Source: Amaranthus tricolor
Lineage: Eukaryota; Streptophyta; Magnoliopsida; Caryophyllales; Amaranthaceae
Length of the DNA: 64,000 nt
NCBI RefSeq assembly: GCF_026212465.1
Contig: NC_080057.1
Coordinates: 17,917,869 to 17,981,868, forward strand
Direction of reading: 5' to 3'
Part shown: piece after piece, positions 25,335 to 37,965 of the stretch
Position numbering within the stretch: position 1 is the first letter of the stretch
Layout: each line of letters begins with the position of its first letter
Position numbers and translations under genes: made by a program
Notes under the pieces: generated by a model
Database searches by the model: none
What the model saw: only the letters and a program-made list of their open reading frames with translations
Told to the model about the DNA's origin: nothing

Positions 25335-25505
25335 TTTGTTTTATTTAGGGAAGTCAATATATTGTGCATATTTGTTTTGTAGGTTTCCTATTGTTATTAG
25401 GAAACGGTAGTCTTGTATATAAGGTGCCGCTCATTGTATTAAGTTTTTCCCAAGCAATACAGAAAAGACTTCTCTCACATCTTATGGTTTAACATGGTAT
25501 CAGAG
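25335..25505 (+). mobile_element. Copia LTR tail and primer binding site
   Basis: AT-rich sequence with a TATATAAGGTG box ends in ...TTTAACA. It is followed directly by TGGTATCAGAGC at 25494-25505, the standard initiator-tRNA primer binding site of plant copia elements. The LTR start is not clear, and its 5' part may be missing. Confidence 0.75.
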
Positions 25506-25767
25506 CAAAGGGAGATCCTGTGTATTATTGCCGTTTGGAGTTTTTTGTTTGTTTAACATCACGCTATTTCTCTTCCATTTTTGTTGGGCGTGATAATTTC
25601 GTTTGTAGTTTGGAGGTTTTGTTTGGTTTATTTTCCTTCCAGATCACGTTCCTCTTTCTTCCATTTTTTTAAACTATCCGCTGCTACATCTGGCTTCTTC
25701 GAAGTTGTGGTTTGTGTTACGCCGAGCACCCACATATCAATTGGACTCTCCTCTCCATTTTTTTACA

Positions 25768-28328
25768 ATGTCTGGTGGTAGTAAGTCTCCTCAACTCATC
25801 CATGATCCCTCGTCAATTTATTATCTCCATCCACAGCGGATTTGCCTTACCTGATTTGACTGGTGTTACCGGGGGTGGGGAAGACAATGATCCCCTGTCG
25901 TGGGCTCTCACTTTAGTCTACCCGGTGCCAGTCTTTGTTGGTGAAATAGAATCAATCGAAATCAGCAATAAGTCATATCACAAAAGGGAATATCAATTAT
26001 GGAGTCCCTGCACTAGATATGTTCATGACAAAACTGCTCATTTGCAGCCGATTGAACACGCACAATGTGTGAATAATAGAGGTAGTAATGGGGCAGAATG
26101 TTGTCCTGAGTCCGCTATTGAATCAGCGTTAGTCTTTGCTGTTCAAGGTCGTGCCGCTTCTGTGGGAAATGACAGAATGTCTTGTACTAACATGATACAT
26201 ATGCCATCCCAACCAAATAGTCAATTGAATCATTTTATATCTTTGGTTGGTACTGGAAACTCAGGCACTATGATTCATGATGCCTTCTCTGGTAAGAAAT
26301 TTTCTTCTGTTTATCTGTCAAATTGGATTCTGGACAGTGGTGCATCACACCATGTCTGTAACAACATTAACAAATTGAAAAATGTTCGAAATGCTGGTGC
26401 TAACGAAGTTGTTGTCATTCCGGATGGAACTTGCTTAAAAGTTGAGAAAATAGGTGATGTTGAGATTAGTAAATCTCTTAAACTGGAGAATGTACTTTAT
26501 GTTCCAGATTTGAAATGTAATTTGATCTCAGTAAAAAAGTGAAGTGAAAATACGGGTTGTGCTATTACTTACTACATGAATCTTTGTGTGATACAGGATC
26601 CGACCACGCGGGCACTTATCGGACTAGGTGATCATAAAGATGGCATTTACTATTTGCGTAACACACATAGTGCCTATGTAATGGTGGCGAAGAAGAGTAC
26701 TGCGGAACTTTGGCACAAACGCTTAGGACACCCCTCCCACAGGAGTCTATCATACTTGTTTGAAGTTTGCAACTTTTCTTTTGAAAAAAAAATAGTGTTG
26801 GGTGTTGTGATGTTTGTCATCGTGCGAAACAAAGACGTCTTCCTTTTCCATTGAGTGATAATAAAGCCTCTCGTGCACTTGAGTTAGTTCATTGTGATCT
26901 ATGGGGTAGATATCATAGACCATCTTTGTCAGGGGCTCACTCTTTTTTGACAATTGTTGATGACTATACACGTGGTACTTGGGTGTATCTTCTTCGTGAG
27001 AAGTCAGAAACTCATAAGATTTTTGTGCAATGGTGCGGAGGCAGTTTGGAGCAGACATTAAGATAGTGAGAAGCGATAACGGGACTGAATTTGGAGGGCC
27101 ACTAAGTGAGTTTTTTATAAGTCAAGGAATAATTCACCAAACCTCAAATGTAGACACACCTCAACAAAATGGCCGAGTTGAAAGGAAACATCGCCATATT
27201 CTCAATGTAGCCCGTGCCCTTCGCTTTCAAGCTAACCTTCCCATCTCCTTTTGGGGAGAATGCATTCTTACTGCTGTCTATTTGATCAACCGTACACCAA
27301 CTCCTTTACTTAAGGGTAAAACTCCCTATGACATGTTATATGGACAAACTCCTTCATATGATGTTTTACGTGTGTTTGGGTCTTTCTGTTTTGCCAACAA
27401 TAGACCTCGGGTGAAAGATAAGTTTGGTTCTCGTACTCGGAAGTGCATCTTTGTAGGGTATCCCCATGGGAAGAAAGGGTGGCGGTTATTTGATTTAGAA
27501 AGACGTGAATATTTTGTCTCTAGAGATCTTCTTTTTGTTGAGGACAAATTTCCATATACGGAGCACTATGATGAGATTGCGGATGATTTATGGCTTGAAT
27601 CTTTGTTGCATTCTCATGATTCTCATAATTATACAAAGCATGATGATATTAATGTACGGGGAAGTACTGATGTGCCTTCTAGTACTAGTGAAGTTATTGT
27701 TCCTAATTCAAGCAATGAAAGGCACGCTACTGATGTGCCTCTTAGTACTAGTGGGGTTATTGTCCCTAATTCCAACAATGATATGCACGCTACTGCTCAA
27801 AGGTCGCAACCGACGCATGTCATCAGCGGCAATGAGTTGCCAACTACTACTGATTCTACTGATACGCAGCCCTCTATTAATGTTCCTAGAACTTTGGCGT
27901 CCTCGCCAGCTGCTCATGCTGATCCGCAGCCACCTAGTGGTGCTGCCGAGTCCATGGATACCGCGGATGTAAGGGGGAGTCTTGCAGAATGTGGGGATCT
28001 TGGTCGAGGACTTCGGAAGAAAATGCCATCTACAAAATGGAAGGGATATATTACTAGTATGGTTCGTCTAATAAACCCTGTCACATCTTCTCTTTCACCC
28101 GACTCAACTCGATAAATCGATGCTCTTGAACGGAATGGCACATGGACTGTTACAGATCTTCCGCCTGGTAAAAAGGCTATTGGCTGCAGGTGGGTCTATA
28201 AAGTGAAATAGAATTCAGATGGCTCTGTGGAACGACTTAAGGGTCGTCTTGTGGTGTTTGGGAACAGGCAGGTTGCCGGCATCGACTACAATGACACTTT
28301 TGCTCCCGTAGCGTCAATGGTAACTCTT
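25768..28328 (+). mobile_element. Degenerate Ty1/copia element (gag-protease-integrase-RT start)
   Basis: Starting at MSGGSKSPQLIHDPSS (25768) the element shows a damaged gag, then the protease box WILDSGASHHVC, then pre-integrase ELWHKRLGHPSHRSL. Integrase blocks follow (LVHCDLWGRYHRPS, IVDDYTRGTWVYLL, NGTEFGGPLSEFF, TPQQNGRVERKHRHIL). The N-terminal RT begins [16 protein letters not shown] and stops at NDTFAPVASMVTL near 28328. Frames shift repeatedly, and there is a stop in the RT. It is a nuclear retrotransposon transferred to the mitochondrion. The RT catalytic core and the 3' LTR are missing. Confidence 0.88.
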
Positions 28329-30400
28329 CATTTCAAACAAATCCTGAGTAAATGACCAAAGAAGGTGGGTGAGGAAAGATTTGGGACATGGGATTCCTGC
28401 TGATCCTGTACACCCACTTGAATAGAAGAGAAGACTAAACTAAGGATTAGACCCCAGCTTAGCATCCATAAAATATTAAAATTTTAAGAGAAAGGCTTTA
28501 AGGCGCAGCCAGTGAGCTAGGGTTCTGTATCAGTCTCCACCCTTGTTTTTCTAACAAGGCCAGATTTTAATCAGATATATTTAGAAACCAACCCCATTAA
28601 ACCTTTCCCCTTTTATAAGCACATATGATCCCAGCTCTTCCAATCAATTTGCTTTTCATTCCCAGTCTGTCCCCACCAAGAATTCCTAAGGAGAGTCTAG
28701 TAGTTCTTTACTTTCTTTACTCACATAATCCTTCTGGCAAAAGGAAGCAGTACATTAGACTGAATTCCATCCAGTCTGAAGCTAGTGAAGCACTTTGCTT
28801 GGCTTGTTTAGTTTTGTCCACATTCTCAGTAAAATAATAACATTCCACCGGGCACCCTTAAGCCCCATAGGTATAGGTAAAAAAAAAAAGAATCCCTACC
28901 AAGCCTTTCGATTTAATCTTTATATAAGAGCATAGGTAATTCTTTATGGATTTTGAATTACTGCTTGCCCTTTCTTTTCTACCTCCTGCGGTTGAACAAG
29001 GGCATCATCCTTTCTTCTTAGCTGCTGCTAATAGGTCTGGATACATAGAAGCCTTTCCAATATTGAGCACAGCAAAGCAGATCAAACCTATTCCTGCTAG
29101 ACCGCTTACTAAGCCTCTGTAAATAGGATATGATCCAACCAAAGCTGGTGCTTCTCATTAGAATTCCAATGCCCTGAGACATTTCCCTTAGTCTTTTTGA
29201 CTAGAAAGCCAAAATTGCTTTATTTGATCGATTAAAGAGAACTTACTTTGGCCCCCCACTCGTACTGAGACTGATTGTGCTTTCCATGTTTGCTTTGCCA
29301 TATTATGTATTCCGTATGTAAGGTCTTGGTCTTACTGAATTAGTATAGTTAGTTTCATTGATTGCGGATTGCCTTTCAAAAAAGTACGTTTTTGGGGATG
29401 TTCATGTCCTTCGCAGGCTCCGTGACAACAGATACATTTACATAAAAGAATATTCTTTGTGGACCGACCAAGCGGTAGGGCCTCCCATGTGGCGCACCCT
29501 CACACCAAGGGGATTTCGAACTAATCTAAACATGCGGAGGGCTAGCTCTTCTGCCTTCAGGAACTCCCACTCCAAGCTTTGGCATATGGAATAGAGTCGG
29601 TAGCACCGGTTGGTTCTATTAGTTCAAGCGTTTTATATCACTCCTAAATTAAGGCAGTGAGCAAGGATACCCACCAAGAGCACAGATGGGGCATAGCGGA
29701 GATGCAGGCTCGATTCCTTTCTTTACAAGATTCCGATAAAGAAGATCCAATCCTATCTTATTGGAAATAGTCAAGCATAAGGCTAGCCTTCTTCTGAGCC
29801 AAGATTCAACGCAGTATCGGGGACCATTAGACTTGTTCATTTTTGAATCTTTTTCCTTACTGCAAGAAAAATTCCATGAAGTCCTCTCGAGTCTCAAAGG
29901 GCAACAGGAAAATAGCTTTGATTCCAAAGAAGGAAGATTGGCTTAGGTTACAGGAAGAAAGAAAGTGAAGGTCTAGGCCAATATATATAATGCTATTGTA
30001 ATAAAATTTCTATCGCTTTAAAGGCGCCCTTCGATCGAGCCTTTAGAAAAAGGGGATAAAGATTAGGAGTCAGAAAAGGTAGTTGACTTACTTAGTGCTT
30101 GCAAAGCATTAAGTTAAGGACTGACGCCTTTTTTGTTCGTCATTTGTGCGGAGGGCTTTTCTGTGCTTTTGAGGGATGCTGAGAAAAGGAAGAATATCCA
30201 TGGTTTGAAAATCGGCAGACATGTTGATCCTATTACCCATCTCTCTTTTCGCGGATGATAGCTTACTGTTGGGTTTGTGGCTTTTATGGCCCAATTTCTT
30301 TGGCGCGCGGTCGGTGCTCAAAATATCACTAGATATTTCAAGTCAAGGAGCTAGTAGCATCAAGAAGGTTCTAGCTTAATCTTGAATTTGAGAAAGCTCG
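28329..30400. other. Spacer; possible LINE RT scrap near 30230
   Basis: This is mostly unassigned. Around 30225-30340 the plus strand encodes PISLFADDSLLLG, which resembles the FADD box of LINE reverse transcriptases, but too little remains to be sure. A hairpin unit lies at 30076-30119. Confidence 0.35.
30076..30119 (-). repeat. Hairpin mini-element
   Basis: AAGG, the tail TAGTTGACTTA, a CTTAGTGC...GCATTAAG hairpin and a final TTAAGG. The stem is the same as in the 8976 unit, here with the other tail type. Confidence 0.75.
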
Positions 30401-30529
30401 TACAATGCTAGTCTTCTTGGACACTTTGTGAAGCATGTGAGCACGCATGATCGCCACATGGAGTGATCTCTACATTGAAGATGGTGCACGTGTTCCATGC
30501 TTTCTCTTGTTGCGCGCTAGAAGCTTCTT

Positions 30530-31015
30530 CATGTTGAGAGCCTATGAAGCAACTCACCACCATCCATTAACCGACCTCTACTCCTATAAATAGGAGTCTT
30601 TGGGTATCCTGTGTGTGTGCGCATTTGGGTGTGTGCACACCACCCCAAGAGCTCTTCTACTCCTCCACCTTACCTTACCCATAAGCCTTATAATTACACT
30701 CCTTATACTAATCCACTAGCCCTCTTGTACTACTCCTTTGCGAGTTATCCTAATAGTGAGAGTTGTAAGATTAACCTTCACCCTAATACTTTGGGTGTTC
30801 TTGTACTCTCATTATTTTCATATAGTGGATTTTTCGGGTTCTCGTCGTTTGTGGGTTTTTTTACCTCTAATTTAGAGGATTTTTCCCGCGTTAAATACTG
30901 TGTCCATTTACATTTACTTTTATTGTCATATTTACACCTTTATTTCTTTTTATCAATCTCCACATCTTTTATTGATTCCGCGCGCACTCACAACCCCAAC
31001 AATTGGTATCCGAGC
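30530..31015 (+). mobile_element. Copia LTR (3' part) and primer binding site
   Basis: Sequence with a TATAAATAGG box (about 30592) ends in CCCCAACA at 31001. It is followed by ATTGGTATCCGAGC, a copia primer binding site with one change from TGGTATCAGAGC. The LTR start could not be fixed. Confidence 0.65.
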
Positions 31016-31027
31016 TGAAGGTTCATT

Positions 31028-33225
31028 ATGTCGACTGTCACCAAGTTCGACATCGAGAAATTGGATGGCAAGATAAGCTTTAGTATCTGGAAGGTCCAGA
31101 TGAAGGCCGTTCTTACACAGAACGGATTAAAAAGGGCTTTAGATGGAAAATCTAAGAAGCCGGAGTCGATGACAGAAGAGCAATGGCAAGAGTTGGACGA
31201 GAAAGCCTTGTCAGCGATCCAACTATGTCTAGCCAAGGAGGTCTTACGTGAGGTCATTCATGAGGAGAGCGCAGCCGCATTATGGTTGAAGCTGGAGTCT
31301 CTCTACATGACCAAAAGTCTAGCCAACAAACTTCGTCTCAACGAATGCTTCTTTACTATTCGTATGGCTGAAGGTACTTCCATCCAAACTCATCTCAATG
31401 AGTTCAATTCTATTATTATTGATCTTGAAAATTGAGATGTCAAGATTGATGATGAGGATAAAGCTGTCTTATTGGTTGTCTCCTTACCTCCCTCTTACAA
31501 GCACTTTAAGGAAATCATGTTATATGGTAACAATGAGACTTTCTCTTTTGAGGATGTTCAATCTCATTTACTCTCAAAAAAAAGAGAAATTGGATCTTGA
31601 AGTGCATTCTGATGATAGAGCTGAAGGCTTAAATGGTTGAGGGAGATCACAAGAAAGAGGAAGTACCCATAAAAAGAAATTCAGATCTAAATCTAGGGGA
31701 CGTAAAACCAATGTCACCTGTCGTTATTGTCAAAAATCAGGGCATGAAATTTCTGATTGTTATAAGTTGAAAAATAAAAAGGAGAAAGAATAAAAATCGA
31801 AACAACCTCAAAAATCTGCCGAAGCTAGTTTCATTGAAACTGACTCTGAAGGTGACTCGGTATTACTTGTAACTTCTGAAAAGAAGAGTCTTAATGAATG
31901 GGTCCTTGATTCTGGTTGCACCTATCACATGTGTCCTCATAGGCACTGGTTTACCACTTATGAATCTGTTGATTGTGGTACTGTCTTGATGGGGAATGAT
32001 TCTCCTTGTAAGGCTATTGGCATGGGTTCAATTAAAATCAAAACTCATGATGGCGTTGTCAGGACCAACACTAAGGTTCGTCATATTCCTGACTTAAAAG
32101 GCAATTTGATTTCACTGGGTACTCTTGAGTCTCTTGGTTACAGATTTTCAGCTGAAGGTGGAGTTTTGAAGGTCAGTAGAGGTGCCCTGGTGCTCATGAA
32201 ATTTGAAATGGCAGTCTGTATGTTTTGCAGGGACATAGAGTGACAGGTTCATCGGCAGCTGTCTCATCCTCACTTTCTGATTCTGATCTCACTCGCTTGT
32301 GGCATATGCGCCTTGGCCACATGAGTGAGAAAGGCATGGATCTCCTGAGCAAGCGTGGTCTTCTTGGTTCACCCGGCACGGGTAAGCTATAATTCTGTGA
32401 ACATTGTGTTTATGGGAAAGAAAAGAAAGTAAGTTTCTCTACTGCTACTCACAGCACCAAAGGTGTTCTCGATTATGTTCACTCTGATCTTTGGGGACCT
32501 TCTAGGGTCACCTCAAATTCTGGCAAACGTTATTTGATGACCATTATTGATGATTTCTCTCGAAAAGTCTGGACTTCTTTCTTGAGGCAGAAAAATGAGG
32601 CTTTGTCCATCTTAAAAAAGTGGAAGATTCTTGTTGAGAACCAGACTGGGAGAAAAGTGAAAAAGCTCAGGACTGATCGAGGCTTGGAGTTTTGTGATGA
32701 TGAATTTACAGAGTTCCGCGCACAAGCCGGTATTGCTAGACACAAAACATTACCCGGCAGGCCTCAACAAAATGGTGTAGCAGAACGTATGAACAGAACT
32801 CTTCTTGAGCGTGCTCCTTGCATGTTCTCTAATGCTGGATTGTGGCATCGCCGTGATCTATGGACAGAAGCTGTCTCCACGGCCTGCAGGACAAGTTACT
32901 AACAGCAGATAAACTAGTGGGGTGGGGCTTATATTGTCAACCGTTCTCCACACAGTGCCATCAACTTCCAAATTCCAGAGGAGTTGTGGTCAGGTACAAC
33001 TGTTGACTATTCCTTTCTTAAAGTTTTTGCTTGTACCGCTTATGCTCTAATGATGGAAAATTTTCTCCGAGAGCTGTCAAATGCATTTGAATTGGTTATT
33101 CTTCTGAATCAAAAGGTTATAGATTGTGGAGTCTTGAATCTAAGAAAGTAATTCTTAGTAGAGATGCCACTTTCAATTCAAATGCTATGTTGAAATCCTC
33201 TGGTTCGGAGTCTTCAAACGGAGGA
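31028..33225 (+). mobile_element. Degenerate Ty1/copia element (gag-protease-integrase)
   Basis: gag begins MSTVTKFDIEKLDGKISFSI and runs about 135 codons to a stop. It continues as KIDDEDKAVLLVVSLPPSY and the CCHC knuckle CRYCQKSGHEISDC. The protease box is [14 protein letters not shown]. Integrase follows with [61 protein letters not shown] and RPQQNGVAERMNRTLL. Several frames and stops are present. It ends next to a hairpin mini-element at 33226, beyond which copia sequence resumes in the opposite orientation. Confidence 0.9.
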
Positions 33226-33255
33226 TATGAAGTCGCTTAAGCGAAGCTTACGGAA
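33226..33255 (-). repeat. Hairpin mini-element at an inverted copia junction
   Basis: TATGAAGTCGCTTAAGCGAA and GCTTACGGAA; an exact inverted match of 12488-12517. It separates a plus-strand copia integrase end from a minus-strand copia RNase H end. Confidence 0.8.
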
Positions 33256-33852
33256 GAGAAAGAAAATATTGTTAGATTTGGGAGAAAGGTGTCGAGGCAG
33301 GCCTTTAGTGAAGATATCGGCGAACTGATAACGGGAAGGAACATGTAAGACTCGAATTTAACCCAATGCGACCTTTTCACGCACAAAATGAATGTCTAAT
33401 TCAACATGTTTGGTACGTTGATGTTGCACGGGGTTGGTAGAGAGATAGATCGCACTGATATTGTCACAATAAACTATGGTGGCCCGCTTCAGAGGGCAAT
33501 GTAGCTCAAGTAAGAGATTTCGGAGCCAACATGCCTCGGAGACAAGATTAGCAAGACCTCGGTATTCTAAATAATTGAAATCGACACCGTCAGGAAGTGT
33601 CATTCCAATCTCATCCATTCGACGTTGTAGTTCAAAAGAAATCTGGGTAAAAAGATCTTCACGGGAATCAGCATGGGAGTCAGAAGTGGAACTACTTGTG
33701 CATATTTTTTGGACCCCTATAGAAGTACTGCGTTCGGATGGTGAGGATTCCTCCGAAACGGAAAAATAAATCCAATCGCTGGGTGAATAACGAGTGGGAC
33801 CGCTTGGATCAAACTGTGATCCATATTGGTAAATGGCCAGTTTCTTTTTCAT
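33256..33852 (-). pseudogene. Chimeric ORF ending in copia RNase H
   Basis: The ATG at 33852 opens 164 codons. The first 100 or so (KLAIYQYGSQFDPSGPTRYS and ISFELQRRMDEIGMTLPDGV) are not a copia sequence and I do not recognise them. From LEYRGLANLVSEACWLRNLL on, the product is copia RNase H (VYCDNISAIYLSTNPVQHQR, HVELDIHFVREKVALG). After a stop at 33358 the copia frame continues as IRVLHVPSRYQFADIFTKGL. Chimeras of this sort next to a core gene (cob starts its 3' end at 34276) recall male-sterility ORFs, but nothing shows expression. Confidence 0.6.
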
Positions 33853-34275
33853 AACGTATTTCTCTTTATTTCATAGCTCCGCTCCCCCGGGGCCGGGGGA
33901 GACTTAGAAAATGGGAAAGGGAAAGTTGCTTGGTTGTTGACCAAGAAAGAAATGGGAGAAAAGAAAGATGCACACCCGAAGGAACTCGATCACATGAAAG
34001 AAGATTTCTTCGTCTTTCTCTACGCAACAGGCCCACCTAACATCTCATCGAGCCTAGAATCCACTCCGGGTCGGAGGAGCAACTAGTCCAACTTCTTGAG
34101 CAGCCAACAAGCAACAACCGAACTACCGCGAAAGAACAAGCAACGGCAGAGCTCAAGCTAAAGCTTATATTATTCTAAGCTAGCGTTAGCCGCGCAGGAG
34201 TTTTCTTGCTCGTTAGCGCTGTCAACTATCAAACTCATCCGCTTGTCAATTCTTGGTGTAAGAATTTTTCACTGA

Positions 34276-35457
34276 TCAGGTGTTCTCAGTCTCATCCGTG
34301 TAAGAATTAGGAATTCTTCTTCCAACTCGTCCCAGAATGGGCGTTATGGCAAAAAACAAGAAGAAAAGAAAAGAAGAAATTTGTCCAATAGTAACAAAGG
34401 GTGCTTCCACAGGTTGACATCCGATCCAACCTAGTAGTAAGCAATCCGCCAAAAGCAACCAAAATAGTCCTTGGTAAATCGGGCGAAAACTTGAACTACG
34501 TACATACATACTTTTAAAAAAAGGCAAAGCCAAGAGACATATAAAAACGAGTGCTATTGCGGCTACACCTCCCGCTTTGTCAGGTATACTACGAAGAATG
34601 GCATAGATGGGTAAGAAATACCATTCCGGCACAATATGAGGCGGGGTGGGCATCGGATTAGCAGGTATATAATTGTCGGGATGCCCCAAAACATTAGGAG
34701 CATAAAAAATCCAAAAGGAAAAAAAGATAGCAAAAGCTACCCAACCTACTAGATCCTTTACATAAAAATAAGGGTAAAAGGCAATTTTATCCATCTCTGA
34801 ATGTACACCTAATGGATTATTTGATCCATATTGATGCAATGCGGCCAGATGAAGAAGACTGGCGCCTACTAAAATAAAAGGGAGTAAATGATGAAGACTA
34901 AAAAAACGATTTAAGGTGGCATTGTCCACGGAGAAACCACCCCAAAGCCAAGTCACTATGCTATCTCCTACTACAGGTATAGCGCTAGCTAAGCTTGTAA
35001 TTACTGTAGCTCCCCAAAAGCTCATCTGACCCCAGGGTAGTACGTATCCTATAAAAGCTGTCACAATCATTAATAAGAAGATTACAACTCCGAGACACCG
35101 AACAAATTCCCTAGGACTGCTATAACTCGCATGATATAGACCACGAAAAATATGAAGGTGAACCACAATGAGAAACATACTTGCCCCATTAGCATGCATA
35201 TAACGGAGCAACCAGCCCCCTTCAACATCTCTCATAATATGTTCTACGCTGTTGAAAGCTAGATCCACATGAGGTGTATAATGCATAGCTAAAAAAACAC
35301 CAGTCACTATCTGAATGACTAAACAAATCCCAGCTAACGAACCGAATCCCCACCAATAACTAATATTACTCGGGGTTGGATAATCTATCAAATGCTGATT
35401 AAGTGTGGAAAATATGGGTTGTTTAAGAACAGAGAATCGTTGGTTTCTTATACTCAT
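34276..35457 (-). CDS. cob: Cytochrome b
   Basis: This is the central membrane subunit of complex III, which carries both b haems and the two quinone sites of the Q cycle. The start MSIRNQRFS at 35457 matches the family. The longer frame adds four codons upstream (MAKQ) and is not preferred. The 393 residues are the normal length. Landmarks are [51 protein letters not shown] and the C-terminus [18 protein letters not shown] differs from the usual PEWYFLPIH. The frame is intact. rpl5 lies upstream on the same strand. Confidence 0.97.
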   Translation of the reverse strand: MSIRNQRFSVLKQPIFSTLNQHLIDYPTPSNISYWWGFGSLAGICLVIQIVTGVFLAMHYTPHVDLAFNSVEHIMRDVEGGWLLRYMHANGASMFLIVVHLHIFRGLYHASYSSPREFVRCLGVVIFLLMIVTAFIGYVLPWGQMSFWGATVITSLASAIPVVGDSIVTWLWGGFSVDNATLNRFFSLHHLLPFILVGASLLHLAALHQYGSNNPLGVHSEMDKIAFYPYFYVKDLVGWVAFAIFFSFWIFYAPNVLGHPDNYIPANPMPTPPHIVPEWYFLPIYAILRSIPDKAGGVAAIALVFICLLALPFFKSMYVRSSSFRPIYQGLFWLLLADCLLLGWIGCQPVEAPFVTIGQISSFLFFLFFAITPILGRVGRRIPNSYTDETENT

Positions 35458-35601
35458 TTGCTTTGCCAAGATTCTTTCTATCGTGACAACTCTTCTTCCC
35501 CACCCCAGTCACTCCCCGTCTTCCTCCTATACGCCACTGGTACTATTCATCTATATATGTATGGATGACTTCTGCTTTCTTCCCAATGGAATGATCTGGA
35601 C

Positions 35602-35638
35602 CCTTACTTGTTCCAAGTAAGCAAATAGGAATTACCTT
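35602..35638 (+). repeat. Hairpin mini-element (GGAATTACC tail)
   Basis: CCTT, the hairpin CTTACTTGTTCCAAGTAAG, the tail CAAATAGGAATTACC and CCTT. It lies in the cob leader region. Confidence 0.85.
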
Positions 35639-36055
35639 GCGAAAGGACCTCTAAATCCGACGACCTTGGCTGAAAAGCTCCCAATTAGGTCAGTAGCTGG
35701 CCGAGTAGCTGATAGACCAAATAAAGACAGTAGCTGTTTAGAGCCGAAGGAGCTCTTTTTTTTTTTTTTTTTGGGATTCTATAGCCTACGTACTTGCCTT
35801 TAGGGGATCGAAGTTGGATGAATCCCCAGCGGTTCCTTCCATCGGCGTCATCGAACCACGTTAGCAATCCAGAAGAACTGGAAGCTCGAAACGACCGGTC
35901 AAAAGAATTGATCCGTTTAGTTCTGTTCTTCTCCTAGTTTTATAGCACACTCACGTAGAGGGATCTTTCCGACGCTAAGCGCGCTGCATCCCCTGTCCAA
36001 GTTGAGGATGGAGCGGATGTTGAAAGAGCTAGGATAGCAATCGGCCAGGGAATCC

Positions 36056-36115
36056 GCGATTTCCTTTAACGAAAAGGAGATCATAGATACTCAAGAAAGA
36101 GGTCTTAGTCTACTA
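36056..36115 (+). repeat. 60-bp repeat, copy 1
   Basis: The 60 bases beginning GCGATTTCCTTTAACGAAAA are repeated exactly at 59125-59184, next to a gypsy integrase remnant. Confidence 0.85.
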
Positions 36116-36299
36116 TTAGGAAAGTTCCGAGTTCATGCTTTTATTCATTCTAGCTCTTAGAGAAGGAAAAAAATAGAAAAAAGAAAGGGCTTAGTACACG
36201 TGGGACTTATGCCTTTCTTTTCGGATCAATGAGACAAGGAGTTACTCAGAGCTGTAGTTAGGCCCTTTGCCAAAGGAACGGAAGGGTACCCCTAGAAAA

Positions 36300-36340
36300 G
36301 TATAAAGGGAGGGAATTCTAAAAGTAACTCTTTCCAACCT
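36300..36340 (+). repeat. 41-bp dispersed repeat, copy 2 (empty site)
   Basis: This is an exact copy of 2162-2202. Here CCAACCTT is followed by TTCTATC and no hairpin array. Confidence 0.85.
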
Positions 36341-36454
36341 TTTCTATCTATAGAAGTAGGTTTTAGAAAGTCAATTTGAGATTTGTATTTGCGTTGATTT
36401 TTCCAACGAAACAAAGCACTTTATTGTCTTTCCTCATTTCGATTTTCCGACATC

Positions 36455-37015
36455 TTACTGAGTTTCTCCCTCATCTTTTTGCAAAAAGCCGCTCCACGGT
36501 AGTAAAGTCTCATCTTGTGTGTTGGCTGAAGTGACAATAGTTACATTGAACCCTCGAATATGTTCGAAGATCTCAAAATGATCTTCTAGTTCCGGGGAGA
36601 ATTCGCAAAACTCCGTTTCCATCGAGAATTGAATGGAGTTTTCCCGTATTTCCACCAGAGAATCTAAGAGAGACATTACTGTCGAGATTCTGACCAAAAA
36701 ATGAAACATTCCAGGTCCTCGGAGAGTGCTTTGTCGTGCTAGGTCATTGACATATCCTTTGTCTTTATTTGACCCCAAGAATGGATTGGATCGAAACGAC
36801 TTTCCTACCGAACCCCTGTGTGTCCGTATCAATTTCTGACCGCACGGAATCTCCATAGCCAATTTTCCATTTTTGATTATGAAATCAGAGGGTGCTGCCT
36901 TTGGTACTACTCTTATTTCACACAATCCAGGAACGTCCATAACGTTGGCGTGATTCGGTTTGAGCAACGGATCTTGACGTGAAACATCTTCGTAATGAAA
37001 ATGGAGGGGAAACAT
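36455..37015 (-). CDS. rpl5: Ribosomal protein L5
   Basis: This is a large-subunit protein that contacts 5S rRNA and the P-site tRNA in the mitochondrial ribosome. The 186-residue product starts [20 protein letters not shown] and contains [34 protein letters not shown] and [20 protein letters not shown]. It ends LQKDEGETQ. Length and both termini are normal for plants that keep the gene, and the frame is intact. It is upstream of cob on the same strand, the ancestral rpl5-(rps14)-cob order. Confidence 0.96.
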   Translation of the reverse strand: MFPLHFHYEDVSRQDPLLKPNHANVMDVPGLCEIRVVPKAAPSDFIIKNGKLAMEIPCGQKLIRTHRGSVGKSFRSNPFLGSNKDKGYVNDLARQSTLRGPGMFHFLVRISTVMSLLDSLVEIRENSIQFSMETEFCEFSPELEDHFEIFEHIRGFNVTIVTSANTQDETLLPWSGFLQKDEGETQ

Positions 37016-37891
37016 GAGTTGGCTTTTCTTTTTTCGTCTCTACTCTTTTCACTTATATCGAAAAATGAAAAAAGACTTGTAGGATATTGCTAGTTGGTTT
37101 TTTCCAACCAAGAAGGGCGCGGGATTCTTTGAAGAAAGAGACTCTTCTTTCTTCTCTTATGATTGATAACAATAGTTGAATGAAAAGAACGCTTCTAAAT
37201 GCAGCCGTCCCCTTATTTCTTATATGATAGCACTCGCCATGGATGAGACGATTCAAAGAGACATAAGTAATCGACTGCTTCGACTCCTAGACAGAGATAT
37301 AGGCATACTCGTATACACTCCACTTTGACTCTCACTTGGATAGCGCTAATGGGTAGGCCCATGGTGATACAAGCACAAAAGCAGTCCCTCGCTCTAACAC
37401 TAGCCTCCATCTCATAGGGGATTGCCCCTTACTGCGAACAAGCCAAGGCTGGAAAGTTAAGGCTGCTAAAGAAAGCGGGACGGCTGGGGAGTGAAGTAGA
37501 GACCCAGGAGGAACTGAAATCACTCAGTAAGGAATAAAAATTCGCCCTTGCTTCGGGGCCGGAGCTAGAAGAAAGGGTAGGTTTAATCTGAAAAGTACTC
37601 TTTTAAGTTCATTGCGTTTCGTAAAAAAAAATGTCTATTCGGATCAGGAACAATCGAAAAAAGCCAGACTAGAAGGGTATCCCTTTGAATCCTGAATATG
37701 GTGATACCTCCCATTGTACCAACCTACATATGTATTTCTTCCATCACAATTGGTACTATTTGCATTTCCATTTTTTTGATGAAAAATCCGAAAGAAAAGA
37801 AGGATCCTCCCGCTGGGAATTAGATCCTACTCTTTTTCTCCCCTCTTCACAGAAGATGGAGAGATGAATTGATCGCTTGCAGCGCCTAGGT
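37016..37891. other. rpl5 leader and spacer
   Basis: No gene was recognised. The part from about 37620 up to trnD is AT-rich and plastid-spacer-like, which suggests trnD came in with flanking plastid DNA, but I cannot fix the limits. Confidence 0.35.
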
Positions 37892-37965
37892 CGGGACTGA
37901 CGGGGCTCGAACCCGCAGCTTCCGCCTTGACAGGGCGGTGCTCTAACCGATTGAACTACAATCCC
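37892..37965 (-). tRNA. trnD-GUC: tRNA-Asp (GUC), plastid-like
   Basis: The 74-nt tRNA on the minus strand has the acceptor stem GGGATTG/CAGTCCC and the anticodon loop CTGTCAA (GUC). The T arm is GGGTTCGAGCCCC. Its sequence is close to plastid trnD-GUC, the usual source of the mitochondrial aspartate tRNA in flowering plants. Confidence 0.95.

Larger units (their letters stand above)
35458..36454. other. cob-rpl5 spacer; no rps14 seen
   Basis: In many angiosperms rps14 lies between rpl5 and cob. I find no rps14 segment here on either strand. The spacer holds a hairpin mini-element (35602), a 60-bp repeat (36056) and the 41-bp repeat (36300). Confidence 0.6.
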
